Source: PALSA-1006 sp041660815 (lineage in GTDB: Bacteria > Pseudomonadota > Gammaproteobacteria > Burkholderiales > Gallionellaceae). Taken from it: a DNA stretch of 64,000 bases. The stretch lies in assembly GCA_041660815.1 (NCBI GenBank), contig JBAZVN010000009.1:1-64000 (forward strand). Direction: 5' to 3'. The notes below the pieces were generated by a model. It was not told the DNA's origin. It worked only from the letters and a program-made list of their open reading frames with translations, and did no database searches. Positions 34,432 to 42,503 of this stretch are shown here, piece by piece. Position numbers and translations under genes: made by a program. Position 1 is the stretch's first letter; every line of letters starts with the position of its first letter.

Positions 34432-36282
34432 TTACTTTTCTACCTGCGACACGTCGCGTACTGCACCTTTGTCGGCGCTGGTCACCATGGCGGCATAGGC
34501 GCGCAACGCTGCCGTGATTTTGCGCGGCCTTGCGGCGGCAGGCTTCCAGGCTTGCTTGCCTTGCGCTTCCATTGCGGCACGGCGTTGCGCCAGTTCAGCC
34601 TCCGTGATAGCCAGATGGATGGTTCGATGCGGAATATCAATCTCGATACGATCACCTTCCTGCACCAAACCGATTGCCCCGCCGCCTGCCGCTTCCGGCG
34701 AAACATGGCCGATGCTCAATCCCGACGTACCGCCGGAAAAACGTCCATCGGTGAGCAAGGCACACGCTTTACCCAATCCCTTTGATTTTAAATAAGAAGT
34801 CGGATACAACATTTCCTGCATGCCCGGCCCGCCTTTCGGACCTTCGTAACGGATCACCACCACGTCGCCCGCCACGATTTGATCGGCCAAAATAGCAGCG
34901 ACCGAAGCGTCCTGACTTTCAAATACCCGTGCCCGTCCGCTAAATTTCAGAATGCTTTCATCTACCCCCGCCGTCTTGACGATACAGCCATCCAGCGCGA
35001 TGTTGCCGTGCAACACCGCTAGCCCGCCATCTTTGGAATAAGCGTGCGCCTGGTCGCGAATGCAGCCGTTAGCCCGATCTGCGTCCACCCCGGGATACAA
35101 CATGGATTGCGAAAACGCGATAGTGGTCACAATCCCGCCGGGCGCAGCGCGGAAGAATTTTTGCACTGCCTCCTCTTTACTTTGCACAATGTCCCATTGC
35201 TGCAAACCTTCGCGCAAGGTTTTGCTATGCACCGTGGGCACCTCGCCATGCAACAAACCGGCACGATCCAATTCACCGAGAATAGCGGGAATGCCGCCGG
35301 CGCGATGCACGTCTTCCATGTGGTACTCGGAAGAAGGCGCGACCTTGCACAAAGTGGGTACATGGCGCGACAACCTGTCCATATCTTTCATGGTGAAATC
35401 CACGCCCGCCTCATGCGCGATGGCCAATAAATGCAGCACGGTATTGGTGGAGCCGCCCATCGCAATATCCAGCGTCATGGCGTTTTCAAACGCCTTAAAC
35501 GTGGCGATATTGCGCGGCAATACAGATGCATTATCTTGATTATAATAAGTTTTGCATAGCTCAACGATGGTGCGCCCGGCACGCAAAAACAACTGCTTGC
35601 GTTCCGCATGGGTGGCCACCAGCGAGCCGTTTCCCGGCAAAGACAGTCCCAGCGCTTCAGTCAAACAATTCATCGAGTTGGCCGTAAACATGCCCGAACA
35701 CGAACCGCAGGTTGGGCAGGCGGAACGCTCGATGGCATCCACTTCTTCGTCGCTGCAATGACTGTCGGCGGCAGCCACCATGGCATCCACCAAATCCAGC
35801 CCTTTTATTTTTCCCTGCCAATTGACCTTACCCGCTTCCATCGGCCCGCCGGAGACAAAGATCACCGGGATATTCAAGCGCATCGCCGCCATCAACATGC
35901 CCGGGGTGATTTTGTCGCAGTTGGAAATACACACCAGCGCATCGGCGCAATGCGCGTTCACCATATATTCCACGCTATCGGCGATTAAATCGCGTGACGG
36001 CAACGAATACAACATGCCATCGTGCCCCATCGCAATCCCGTCGTCAATCGCTATCGTATTGAATTCTTTGGCAATTCCACCCGCCCTTTCAATCTCGCGC
36101 GCCACCAGTTGCCCCATGTCTTTGAGATGCACATGACCCGGCACAAATTGCGTAAAAGAGTTGGCGATGGCGATAATGGGCTTACCGAAGTCGGCATCCG
36201 TCATGCCGGTGGCACGCCACAAGGAGCGGGCACCCGCCATATTGCGACCATGAGTAGAGGTGTATGAACGATATTGGGGCAT
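34432..36282 (-). CDS. ilvD: Dihydroxy-acid dehydratase
   Basis: IlvD makes the 2-keto acid precursors of valine and isoleucine using an Fe-S cluster. With ATG 36282 (MPQYRSYTSTHGRNMAGAR), behind GAGAG, it has 616 residues, the length of the E. coli type. Cluster and active-site motifs are SNCDKITPGMLMAA and CPTCGSCSGMFTANSMNCL. The substrate-site loop LTDGRFSGGTSGLSIGHVSPEA is near the C-terminus. It is divergent from ruvX across a 54-bp gap. Confidence 0.96.
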   Translation of the reverse strand: MPQYRSYTSTHGRNMAGARSLWRATGMTDADFGKPIIAIANSFTQFVPGHVHLKDMGQLVAREIERAGGIAKEFNTIAIDDGIAMGHDGMLYSLPSRDLIADSVEYMVNAHCADALVCISNCDKITPGMLMAAMRLNIPVIFVSGGPMEAGKVNWQGKIKGLDLVDAMVAAADSHCSDEEVDAIERSACPTCGSCSGMFTANSMNCLTEALGLSLPGNGSLVATHAERKQLFLRAGRTIVELCKTYYNQDNASVLPRNIATFKAFENAMTLDIAMGGSTNTVLHLLAIAHEAGVDFTMKDMDRLSRHVPTLCKVAPSSEYHMEDVHRAGGIPAILGELDRAGLLHGEVPTVHSKTLREGLQQWDIVQSKEEAVQKFFRAAPGGIVTTIAFSQSMLYPGVDADRANGCIRDQAHAYSKDGGLAVLHGNIALDGCIVKTAGVDESILKFSGRARVFESQDASVAAILADQIVAGDVVVIRYEGPKGGPGMQEMLYPTSYLKSKGLGKACALLTDGRFSGGTSGLSIGHVSPEAAGGGAIGLVQEGDRIEIDIPHRTIHLAITEAELAQRRAAMEAQGKQAWKPAAARPRKITAALRAYAAMVTSADKGAVRDVSQVEK

Positions 36283-36336
36283 GATGTCTCTCAAAAAAAG
36301 TATAATTTAAGCGTTTAATTTTAACCGATTCGCCTC

Positions 36337-36783
36337 ATGGCTGCTTCCCCTCTTCAAGGTACTTTTATCGCTTTCGATTTCGGCACCCAACGCATCGGCG
36401 TGGCGGTCGGCAATAGTATTTCCGGCACTGCACAACCTTTGACCGTCATCAATGATGAAAAAAATGACGTACGCTTTTCCGCGATTACGAATTTCATCCA
36501 AGAATGGCAACCGGCCGCGTTAATCGTCGGATTACCGTGCAACGATGACGGCACCCCGCACGATATGACAGCACGCTGTAAACGCTTCGCCAATCAGCTA
36601 AAAGGGCGGTTTAATTTGCCCACTTTGCTGGTGGATGAGCGTTATACTTCCGCCGCCGCGAGCTCGGCACTGACGGAACGCGGCGTGTTTGGCCGCAAGC
36701 AAAAAGCTCTGATCGACCAATATGCTGCCCAACAAATATTACAGGCGTATTTTGATGAACCCGGTGCGGGAATAGTCGCATAA
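36337..36783 (+). CDS. ruvX: RuvX/YqgF family 16S pre-rRNA nuclease
   Basis: A 148-residue RNase H-fold protein (YqgF). The first catalytic Asp is in AFDFGTQRIGVAVG, followed by LIVGLPCNDDGTPHDMT, LLVDERYTSAAASSAL and the final acidic position in LIDQYAAQQIL. It processes the 5' end of pre-16S rRNA. A pyrR gene often follows in proteobacteria, but here pyrB starts after only 18 bp. Confidence 0.92.
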   Translation: MAASPLQGTFIAFDFGTQRIGVAVGNSISGTAQPLTVINDEKNDVRFSAITNFIQEWQPAALIVGLPCNDDGTPHDMTARCKRFANQLKGRFNLPTLLVDERYTSAAASSALTERGVFGRKQKALIDQYAAQQILQAYFDEPGAGIVA

Positions 36784-36801
36784 TTTTAAAAAGTTTAATG
36801 A

Positions 36802-37755
36802 ATGAATAATCCCCAACTCAATAAACACGGCGAGCTGCAACATTTACTCTCCACCGAAGGACTTCCGGTGCGCATCATGCGCAACATTCTGGATAAGGCT
36901 TCCGAATTTGTGAATGTTGCCGAAGGGCGCGAAATCAAAAAAGTACCGCTGCTGCACGGCAAATCGGTGTTCAACATTTTCTTTGAAAACAGCACGCGTA
37001 CCCGCACCACCTTTGAAATCGCCGCCAAGCGACTATCCGCGGATGTGGTCAATCTCAACATCGGCTCTTCCAGCACCAGCAAGGGGGAAACCCTGCTGGA
37101 TACCGTGGATAATCTGTGCGCCATGCATGCCGACATGTTTGTAGTGCGCCATTCGTCCAGCGGCGCGGCACATTTGATTGCGGCGCATGTCGCCCCCGAA
37201 ATTCACGTCATCAACGCCGGCGACGGACGCCATGCGCACCCCACCCAGGCGCTGTTGGATATGTTCACCATCCGTCATTACAAAAAAGAATTTCACAATC
37301 TGCGCGTCGCGATCGTGGGCGATGTGTTGCATTCGCGTGTAGCGCGCTCGCAGATTCATGCGTTAACCACCTTGGGCGTGCCGGAAGTGCGCGTGGTCGC
37401 CCCCAAAACGTTATTGCCCACGCAAGTGGAAAAACTCGGCGTGCAGGTTTATCACGACATGGAGCAAGGCTTAAAAGATGTCGATGTGGTGATGATGTTG
37501 CGCCTGCAAAACGAGCGCATGCAGGGGGCGTTGCTGCCTTCGGCGCAGGAATATTTTAAATATTACGGATTAACCCAGGAAAGGCTGGCTCGGGCCAGAC
37601 CGGACGCCATCGTGCTGCATCCTGGGCCGATGAATCGTGGCGTGGAAATCGATTCCAGCGTGGCCGACGGCTCGCAGTCGGTGATTCTGCCGCAGGTAAC
37701 TTTTGGTATCGCGGTACGCATGGCCGTGATGAGTACGTTAGCAGGGAACAAATAA
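36802..37755 (+). CDS. pyrB: Aspartate carbamoyltransferase catalytic subunit
   Basis: PyrB makes carbamoyl-aspartate in pyrimidine synthesis. At 317 residues it has the carbamoyl-phosphate site FENSTRTRTTFEIAAKRL, the SSSTSKGETLLDT loop, the HPTQALLDMFTI motif and the C-terminal HPGPMNRGVEID. It shares one base with the pyrC' start codon (A of TAATG at 37755). The length and pairing match the class A ATCases of pseudomonads and betaproteobacteria, in which PyrB assembles with an inactive dihydroorotase. No pyrI is present. Confidence 0.95.
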   Translation: MNNPQLNKHGELQHLLSTEGLPVRIMRNILDKASEFVNVAEGREIKKVPLLHGKSVFNIFFENSTRTRTTFEIAAKRLSADVVNLNIGSSSTSKGETLLDTVDNLCAMHADMFVVRHSSSGAAHLIAAHVAPEIHVINAGDGRHAHPTQALLDMFTIRHYKKEFHNLRVAIVGDVLHSRVARSQIHALTTLGVPEVRVVAPKTLLPTQVEKLGVQVYHDMEQGLKDVDVVMMLRLQNERMQGALLPSAQEYFKYYGLTQERLARARPDAIVLHPGPMNRGVEIDSSVADGSQSVILPQVTFGIAVRMAVMSTLAGNK

Positions 37756-39029
37756 TGAACATCCATATCAAGAATGGCCGCTTAATCGACCCAAAAAATA
37801 ATCTTGATAGTCAACAAGATATATATATTGTCGGACAGAGCATCGCAGCGATTGGCACCGCTCCGGCGGATTTTGTAGCGGAAAAAATTATTGATGCCAG
37901 CGGGCTAATCGTCATGCCCGGCCTAGTGGATGTGGCCGCACGCTTGCGCGAACCGGGCTACGAATACCGTGCCACCCTGGAATCGGAAATGCAAGCCGCC
38001 ATGGCGGGCGGTGTAACGTCATTATCCTGCCCGCCGGACACCGATCCGCCACTGGATGAACCCGGTTTGGTCGAGATGCTGAAACATCGTGCACGCTTGT
38101 TGAATCAGGCGCGCGTGTTTCCGGTGGGCGCGCTTACCTACGGCTTAAAAGGCACCGAGTTAACTGAAATGGTCGAGCTAACCGAAGCCGGCTGCAAAGC
38201 ATTTAGCCAAGCCGATATGCCGCTCACCGACACGCGCGTTTTAATGCGCGCTATGCAATATGCCGCGACCTTCGATTATCGCGTGTGGCTGCGCCCGCAG
38301 GATGCGTTTCTTGCCAAAGATGGGGTGGCTCACGATGGTGAAGTCGCAACCCGCTTGGGCTTACCGGCAATTCCCGTGATTGCAGAAACCATTGCGCTTT
38401 CCACCATGCTCAAATTGGCGCGCGAAACCGGTGTAAAGCTGCACATCTGCCGCATCTCCAGCGCCGAGGGTGTGGAAATGGTGCGCGCCGCCAAAAAGGA
38501 AGGTTTGCCGGTGACCTGCGATGTCTCGATGAACCATGTGCACCTTACCGAAATGGACATCGGTTTTTTTGATGCCAATTGCCATTTGATGCCGCCCTTG
38601 CGCAGCCAGCGCGACAAGGCCGCGTTGCGCGCCGCTTTGCTGGACGGCACGATCGATGCGATCTGCTCCAACCATTCTCCGGTGGACGAAGATGCCAAAC
38701 AGCTCCCGTTTGCCGAGGCCGAAGCCGGTGCCACCGGCATGGAATTATTGCTGCCGCTGGTGTTGAAATGGGCCGAACAGGATAGCGTTTCCCTGCTGGA
38801 AGCACTGGCACGCGTCACCAGCAATCCTGCGCAATTACTCGGTGTAAAAACCGGGCATTTATCTGTCGGCGCGCATGCGGATGTCTGCATTTTTGATCCG
38901 GCCACCACGTGGAAAGTTGAACCGGCAGCATTAAAAAGCCAGGGCAAAAATACCCCGTTTAACGGCTATACCCTGCAAGGCCGGGTGAGGCATACGATTG
39001 TTGAAGGAAATATCGCATATCAGAGCTAA
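37755..39029 (+). CDS. pyrC': Non-catalytic dihydroorotase-like subunit (PyrC')
   Basis: A 424-residue amidohydrolase-fold protein that looks like dihydroorotase but lacks the catalytic metal site. The usual HxHxREPG is replaced by DVAARLREPG (about 54-63), so both histidines are lost. The motif that should read DHAPH near residue 305 is SNHSPV, with the essential Asp gone. It overlaps pyrB. In Pseudomonas an inactive pyrC' product is required to assemble active ATCase, and that structural role is the best reading here. An active dihydroorotase must be encoded elsewhere. Automated naming as PyrC would be misleading. Confidence 0.88.
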   Translation: MNIHIKNGRLIDPKNNLDSQQDIYIVGQSIAAIGTAPADFVAEKIIDASGLIVMPGLVDVAARLREPGYEYRATLESEMQAAMAGGVTSLSCPPDTDPPLDEPGLVEMLKHRARLLNQARVFPVGALTYGLKGTELTEMVELTEAGCKAFSQADMPLTDTRVLMRAMQYAATFDYRVWLRPQDAFLAKDGVAHDGEVATRLGLPAIPVIAETIALSTMLKLARETGVKLHICRISSAEGVEMVRAAKKEGLPVTCDVSMNHVHLTEMDIGFFDANCHLMPPLRSQRDKAALRAALLDGTIDAICSNHSPVDEDAKQLPFAEAEAGATGMELLLPLVLKWAEQDSVSLLEALARVTSNPAQLLGVKTGHLSVGAHADVCIFDPATTWKVEPAALKSQGKNTPFNGYTLQGRVRHTIVEGNIAYQS

Positions 39030-39112
39030 CAGGGAATAGTATATTCATACTCTATCGGCGCTCATCTTTCGCTTTTATACGCCGTAGCAATATGATTTAA
39101 AAGGAGAAAATT

Positions 39113-39349
39113 ATGTTGCAGACCATTGAGGTTGATATTGATGCGGACGGAATAATTCATCCGTTACAAACCTTGCCTAAAATTGCAGAGCGCCGCGCTT
39201 TGTTGACATTGGTCATTCCCCAAACAGTGGAAACTGAACCGCGCGCCAAAGTGGATTGGCGCACCTTTGTTGGCATATTAGCTGACTCGCCTAATTTCAA
39301 TGGCAATCCAATTGAAATCCAACGGAAGCTCCGCGATGAATGGAATTAG
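39113..39349 (+). CDS. Antitoxin-like protein of a type II toxin-antitoxin pair
   Basis: A 78-residue protein preceded by AAAAGGAG. The N-terminal MLQTIEVDIDADGIIHPLQTL forms a short beta-rich region like antitoxins of the DUF104/AF2212 or VapB-like kind. The C-terminus (FNGNPIEIQRKLRDEWN) is a charged helix suited to binding a toxin. Its end overlaps the original start codon of the PIN-domain gene (ATG 39336), a standard toxin-antitoxin layout. It appears intact. The exact antitoxin family is uncertain. Confidence 0.65.
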   Translation: MLQTIEVDIDADGIIHPLQTLPKIAERRALLTLVIPQTVETEPRAKVDWRTFVGILADSPNFNGNPIEIQRKLRDEWN

Positions 39350-39697
39350 TTGGTTACTGGATACAATATGATCATCGGCTTGCTAAAGAATTATCCTGCG
39401 GCAATTACCTTGGCCGAGACTGAAAACTTGGATATGAGTCAGATTGCGGTTAGTCAAATTACCAGAATTGAACTGCTGGGTTACTCCAATCTTGAACGCA
39501 ATGAAGAACTTGCTATACATGCATTTTTAGAAAACTGTCGGATACTTAAGCTGGATGAAGCAGTTGAACATTCTGCGATACAACTTAGACGCAGCAAGTC
39601 ATGCAAATTACCTGATGCCATCATTTGTGCAACCGCTCAAGTTCACCAACTCAAACTATTGACGCTTGATCAGCGACTGCAAACGCTAGTAGCATAA
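39336..39697 (+). pseudogene. Frameshifted PIN-domain (VapC-like) toxin
   Basis: Reading from ATG 39336 gives MNGISWLLDT and then a stop. The next frame resumes as NMIIGLLKNYP and continues to 39697 as a normal PIN domain (SQITRIELLGY, LPDAIICATA, LLTLDQRL). The expected junction is LDTNMIIGLL, which needs one more A in the run at 39365-39366, so a single-base deletion has broken the gene. The Asp of LDTN is the first catalytic acid. An in-frame restart (TTG 39350 or ATG 39368) would make a protein without it, presumably inactive. The rest of the domain is well preserved, which suggests a recent mutation or a sequence error. Confidence 0.8.
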
Positions 39698-39769
39698 GTT
39701 TGCAATCAGATTTAAATCCACTAACCCTTAAAGCTGCTTACGAATTTTTATTTTTTTGGAAACATTATT

Positions 39770-41812
39770 GTGAACCCATTACTCGATTTCTCCGGTCTGC
39801 CGCGTTTTGCGGAGATTACCCCTGAACATGTTGCCCCTGCGGTGGATGAATTACTCGCACGCAATCGTAACCTCACCGAAAAATTGCTAGCGGATTCTGC
39901 ACAGCCTACCTGGCAAAATTTCGTGCAACCTTTTGAAGATGCCAATGAACATTTGGCGCGCGCATGGGGACAAGTCGGGCATTTAAATATGGTGATGAAT
40001 TCGCCGGAATTGCGCGATGTGTATAACGCGAATTTACCCAAGGTCACCCAATATTACGCAGAGCTGTCGCAAAATCTCGCGCTCTATCAAAAGTACAAAG
40101 CCATCCGTAACAGTGAAGGATTTAACGCCTTAAATTTCGCACAGAAAAAAGTGATTGAAAATGAGCTGCGCGATTTTCGACTGGGCGGCGCCGAATTACC
40201 GGAAGAACACAAAGCACGTTTCATGGCAATTCAAGAAGCGCTTTCGGAGCTATGCTCGAAATTCTCCGACAATCTGCTGGATGCGACTAATGCTTTCACT
40301 TACCTGATTGAAGATGCAGCGGGTGTTGCCGGCATTCCGGCGGATGAACAGCAAGTCGCAGCTGAAGCTGCACAGGAGGCGGGTAAATCCGGCTGGCTGT
40401 TTACCCTGAAGGCGCCCTCTTACGGCCCGGCCATGCAATACGCCGATAACCGCGAATTGCGCGAAGCCATGTATCGTGCCTATACAACGCGCGCCAGCGA
40501 ACAAATAGCGGAAGGCAGCAAAGTGGATTGGGATAACACCCCGCTCATGACTCAAATATTATTGCTGCGCGAAGAAGAGGCGCACATGCTGGGCTTTGCC
40601 AATTACGCGGAACTTTCACTGGCCAGCAAGATGGCGGATTCGCCGCAACAGGTGGCAGAATTTCTGCGCGAGCTGGCACAACGCGCTAAACCGTTCGCAG
40701 AAAAAGACTTGGCCGAACTGCGCGATTTTGCCGCCACCCAATTGGGTTTGCAGGATTTGCATGCCTGGGACATCGGCTATGTCAGTGAAAAGTTGCGCCA
40801 GCAACGCTATGCTTTTTCCGAGCAAGAGGTCAAACAATACTTTCCGGAAGATGCTGTTTTAAAAGGGTTATTCAATCTAGTCGAAAAGCTGTTTGGCCTA
40901 ACCATTCAAGCTTCAACCGCACCGGTGTGGCACGAGGCCGTGCGTTTCTTTGATATCCGCGATCAGCACAATAAACTGCTGGGCCAGTTTTATCTGGACC
41001 TGTACGCGCGCGCCAGCAAGCGCGGCGGGGCATGGATGGATGACGCTATTTCACGGCGGCGCACACCCGACGGAATTCAAACGCCGGTGGCTTATTTAAA
41101 TTGCAATTTTGCTGCGCCCCTGGGCGGCAAAGCGGCGCTGTTTACCCATGACGAAGTGAATACTTTGTTCCATGAATTTGGTCATGGTTTGCACCATCTT
41201 TTAACTCAGGTTGAGGAACTTGGTGTATCCGGAATTAGCGGTGTCGAATGGGATGCGGTGGAGTTGCCCAGCCAGTTTATGGAGAATTTTTGCTGGGAGT
41301 GGGACGTGCTGCAGGGCATGACACGCCATGCGGAAACGCAGGAAAAATTGCCGCGCGCCTTGTATGACAAAATGATTGCGGCAAAGAATTTTCAGAGCGG
41401 TTTGCAAACGCTGCGCCAGATTGAATTTTCTTTGTTTGATCTGAAACTGCATAGCGAATATGACGCGCAACGGCAAACTATTCAACAACTGCTGGACGAA
41501 GTGCGCAGCGAAGTCGCAGTGCTTATTCCGCCAAAATTTAACCGTTTCCAAAATAGTTTTTCGCATATTTTCGCCGGAGGTTATGCGGCGGGTTATTACA
41601 GCTACAAATGGGCGGAAGTGCTGTCTGCGGATGCGTATAGTTTATTTGAAGAAAATGGTGTGTTGGATGCCGCGATCGGTAGTCATTTCCGGGAACAAAT
41701 TTTAGCGGTGGGCGGTAGTCGCAACGCAATGGATTCCTTCATCGCGTTCCGCGGGCGCGAACCGCAGATTGATGCGTTGTTACGGCATAACGGATTGACG
41801 GCTACTATTTAA
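39770..41812 (+). CDS. prlC: Oligopeptidase A
   Basis: A 680-residue cytoplasmic M3-family zinc metallopeptidase that cleaves short peptides, including signal-peptide fragments. It starts at GTG 39770 (MNPLLDFSGLPRF). The zinc site is TLFHEFGHGLHHLL, with the third ligand Glu in GVEWDAVELPSQFMENF. The C-terminal FSHIFAGGYAAGYYSYKWAEVLSADAY matches OpdA/PrlC. It stands alone, with no clear operon partner. Confidence 0.95.
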   Translation: MNPLLDFSGLPRFAEITPEHVAPAVDELLARNRNLTEKLLADSAQPTWQNFVQPFEDANEHLARAWGQVGHLNMVMNSPELRDVYNANLPKVTQYYAELSQNLALYQKYKAIRNSEGFNALNFAQKKVIENELRDFRLGGAELPEEHKARFMAIQEALSELCSKFSDNLLDATNAFTYLIEDAAGVAGIPADEQQVAAEAAQEAGKSGWLFTLKAPSYGPAMQYADNRELREAMYRAYTTRASEQIAEGSKVDWDNTPLMTQILLLREEEAHMLGFANYAELSLASKMADSPQQVAEFLRELAQRAKPFAEKDLAELRDFAATQLGLQDLHAWDIGYVSEKLRQQRYAFSEQEVKQYFPEDAVLKGLFNLVEKLFGLTIQASTAPVWHEAVRFFDIRDQHNKLLGQFYLDLYARASKRGGAWMDDAISRRRTPDGIQTPVAYLNCNFAAPLGGKAALFTHDEVNTLFHEFGHGLHHLLTQVEELGVSGISGVEWDAVELPSQFMENFCWEWDVLQGMTRHAETQEKLPRALYDKMIAAKNFQSGLQTLRQIEFSLFDLKLHSEYDAQRQTIQQLLDEVRSEVAVLIPPKFNRFQNSFSHIFAGGYAAGYYSYKWAEVLSADAYSLFEENGVLDAAIGSHFREQILAVGGSRNAMDSFIAFRGREPQIDALLRHNGLTATI

Positions 41813-41866
41813 TCCGAATAGCCAGCGCGTCAATCGTTAAGGGATTATTGGGTTTAAGGAGGAGCG

Positions 41867-42331
41867 ATGAAAAAAATACTGTGTTTAGTCACATTCATGC
41901 TGCTTGCAGTCAATATCCAAGCCTCGGAGTATTTTCGCTCAATCGACAAGACTGGCCAAGTAGAGTACGGTGATAAACCGCTGAGTAATGCAGTCGAGGT
42001 AGAAAAACTTAAAGCCAGGACTACTCCGCCTCCTAATAAACCGCTCCCCTACGCCACGCAACGCGCCATGGCAAAATTTCCGGTAACGCTCTACGTTGCT
42101 GAAAATTGCGGCCAAGCATGTATCTTGGCGCGCGCCTATCTCACCAAACGCAATATTCCTTTCGTCGAAAAAAATCTGGTAAATAATTCAGACATTGAGG
42201 CTTTTAAAACAGCTTCTTCTGGAGAGATGATTCCAACTCTAAATATCGGCAAAAATTGGCTAAAAGGCTATCTGGAAAGTCAGTGGGAAGGTGAATTAGA
42301 TGCGGCAGGCTATCCGCGCGCAGAGCCATAA
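41867..42331 (+). CDS. Exported DUF4124/glutaredoxin-like protein
   Basis: A 154-residue exported protein. The signal peptide ends near NIQA-SEY, followed by a short DUF4124-like segment (YFRSIDKTGQVEYGDKPLS). A glutaredoxin-like domain covers about 72-150: VTLYVAENCGQACILARAYLTKRNIPFVEKNL and MIPTLNIGKNWLKGYLESQWE. The usual CPYC active site is CGQAC, with three residues between the cysteines, so classical disulfide exchange is doubtful; metal or glutathione binding is possible. It lies 172 bp upstream of the signalling cluster. I see no further gene in 42332-42503. Confidence 0.72.
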   Translation: MKKILCLVTFMLLAVNIQASEYFRSIDKTGQVEYGDKPLSNAVEVEKLKARTTPPPNKPLPYATQRAMAKFPVTLYVAENCGQACILARAYLTKRNIPFVEKNLVNNSDIEAFKTASSGEMIPTLNIGKNWLKGYLESQWEGELDAAGYPRAEP

Positions 42332-42503
42332 AATATAGTGGAAATATCGCCAAGTTGGTCAAAATGAGAATGCAAAAGCTGCAAAAATATTCCGTCGGCT
42401 TGCCAATTATTCAAGCACAAATCAATTAGATAGAGAGCAAAAGTAACAAAGATACGATTGTGGTTTTTTCATTGCCGCTGATTGCGAACAAGGAGTACAA
42501 GAA

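Noticed and set aside
38330..38947. 205-residue minus-strand frame within pyrC'
   Set aside because: It lies wholly antisense to a well-conserved gene and shows no recognisable motif or ribosome-binding site.
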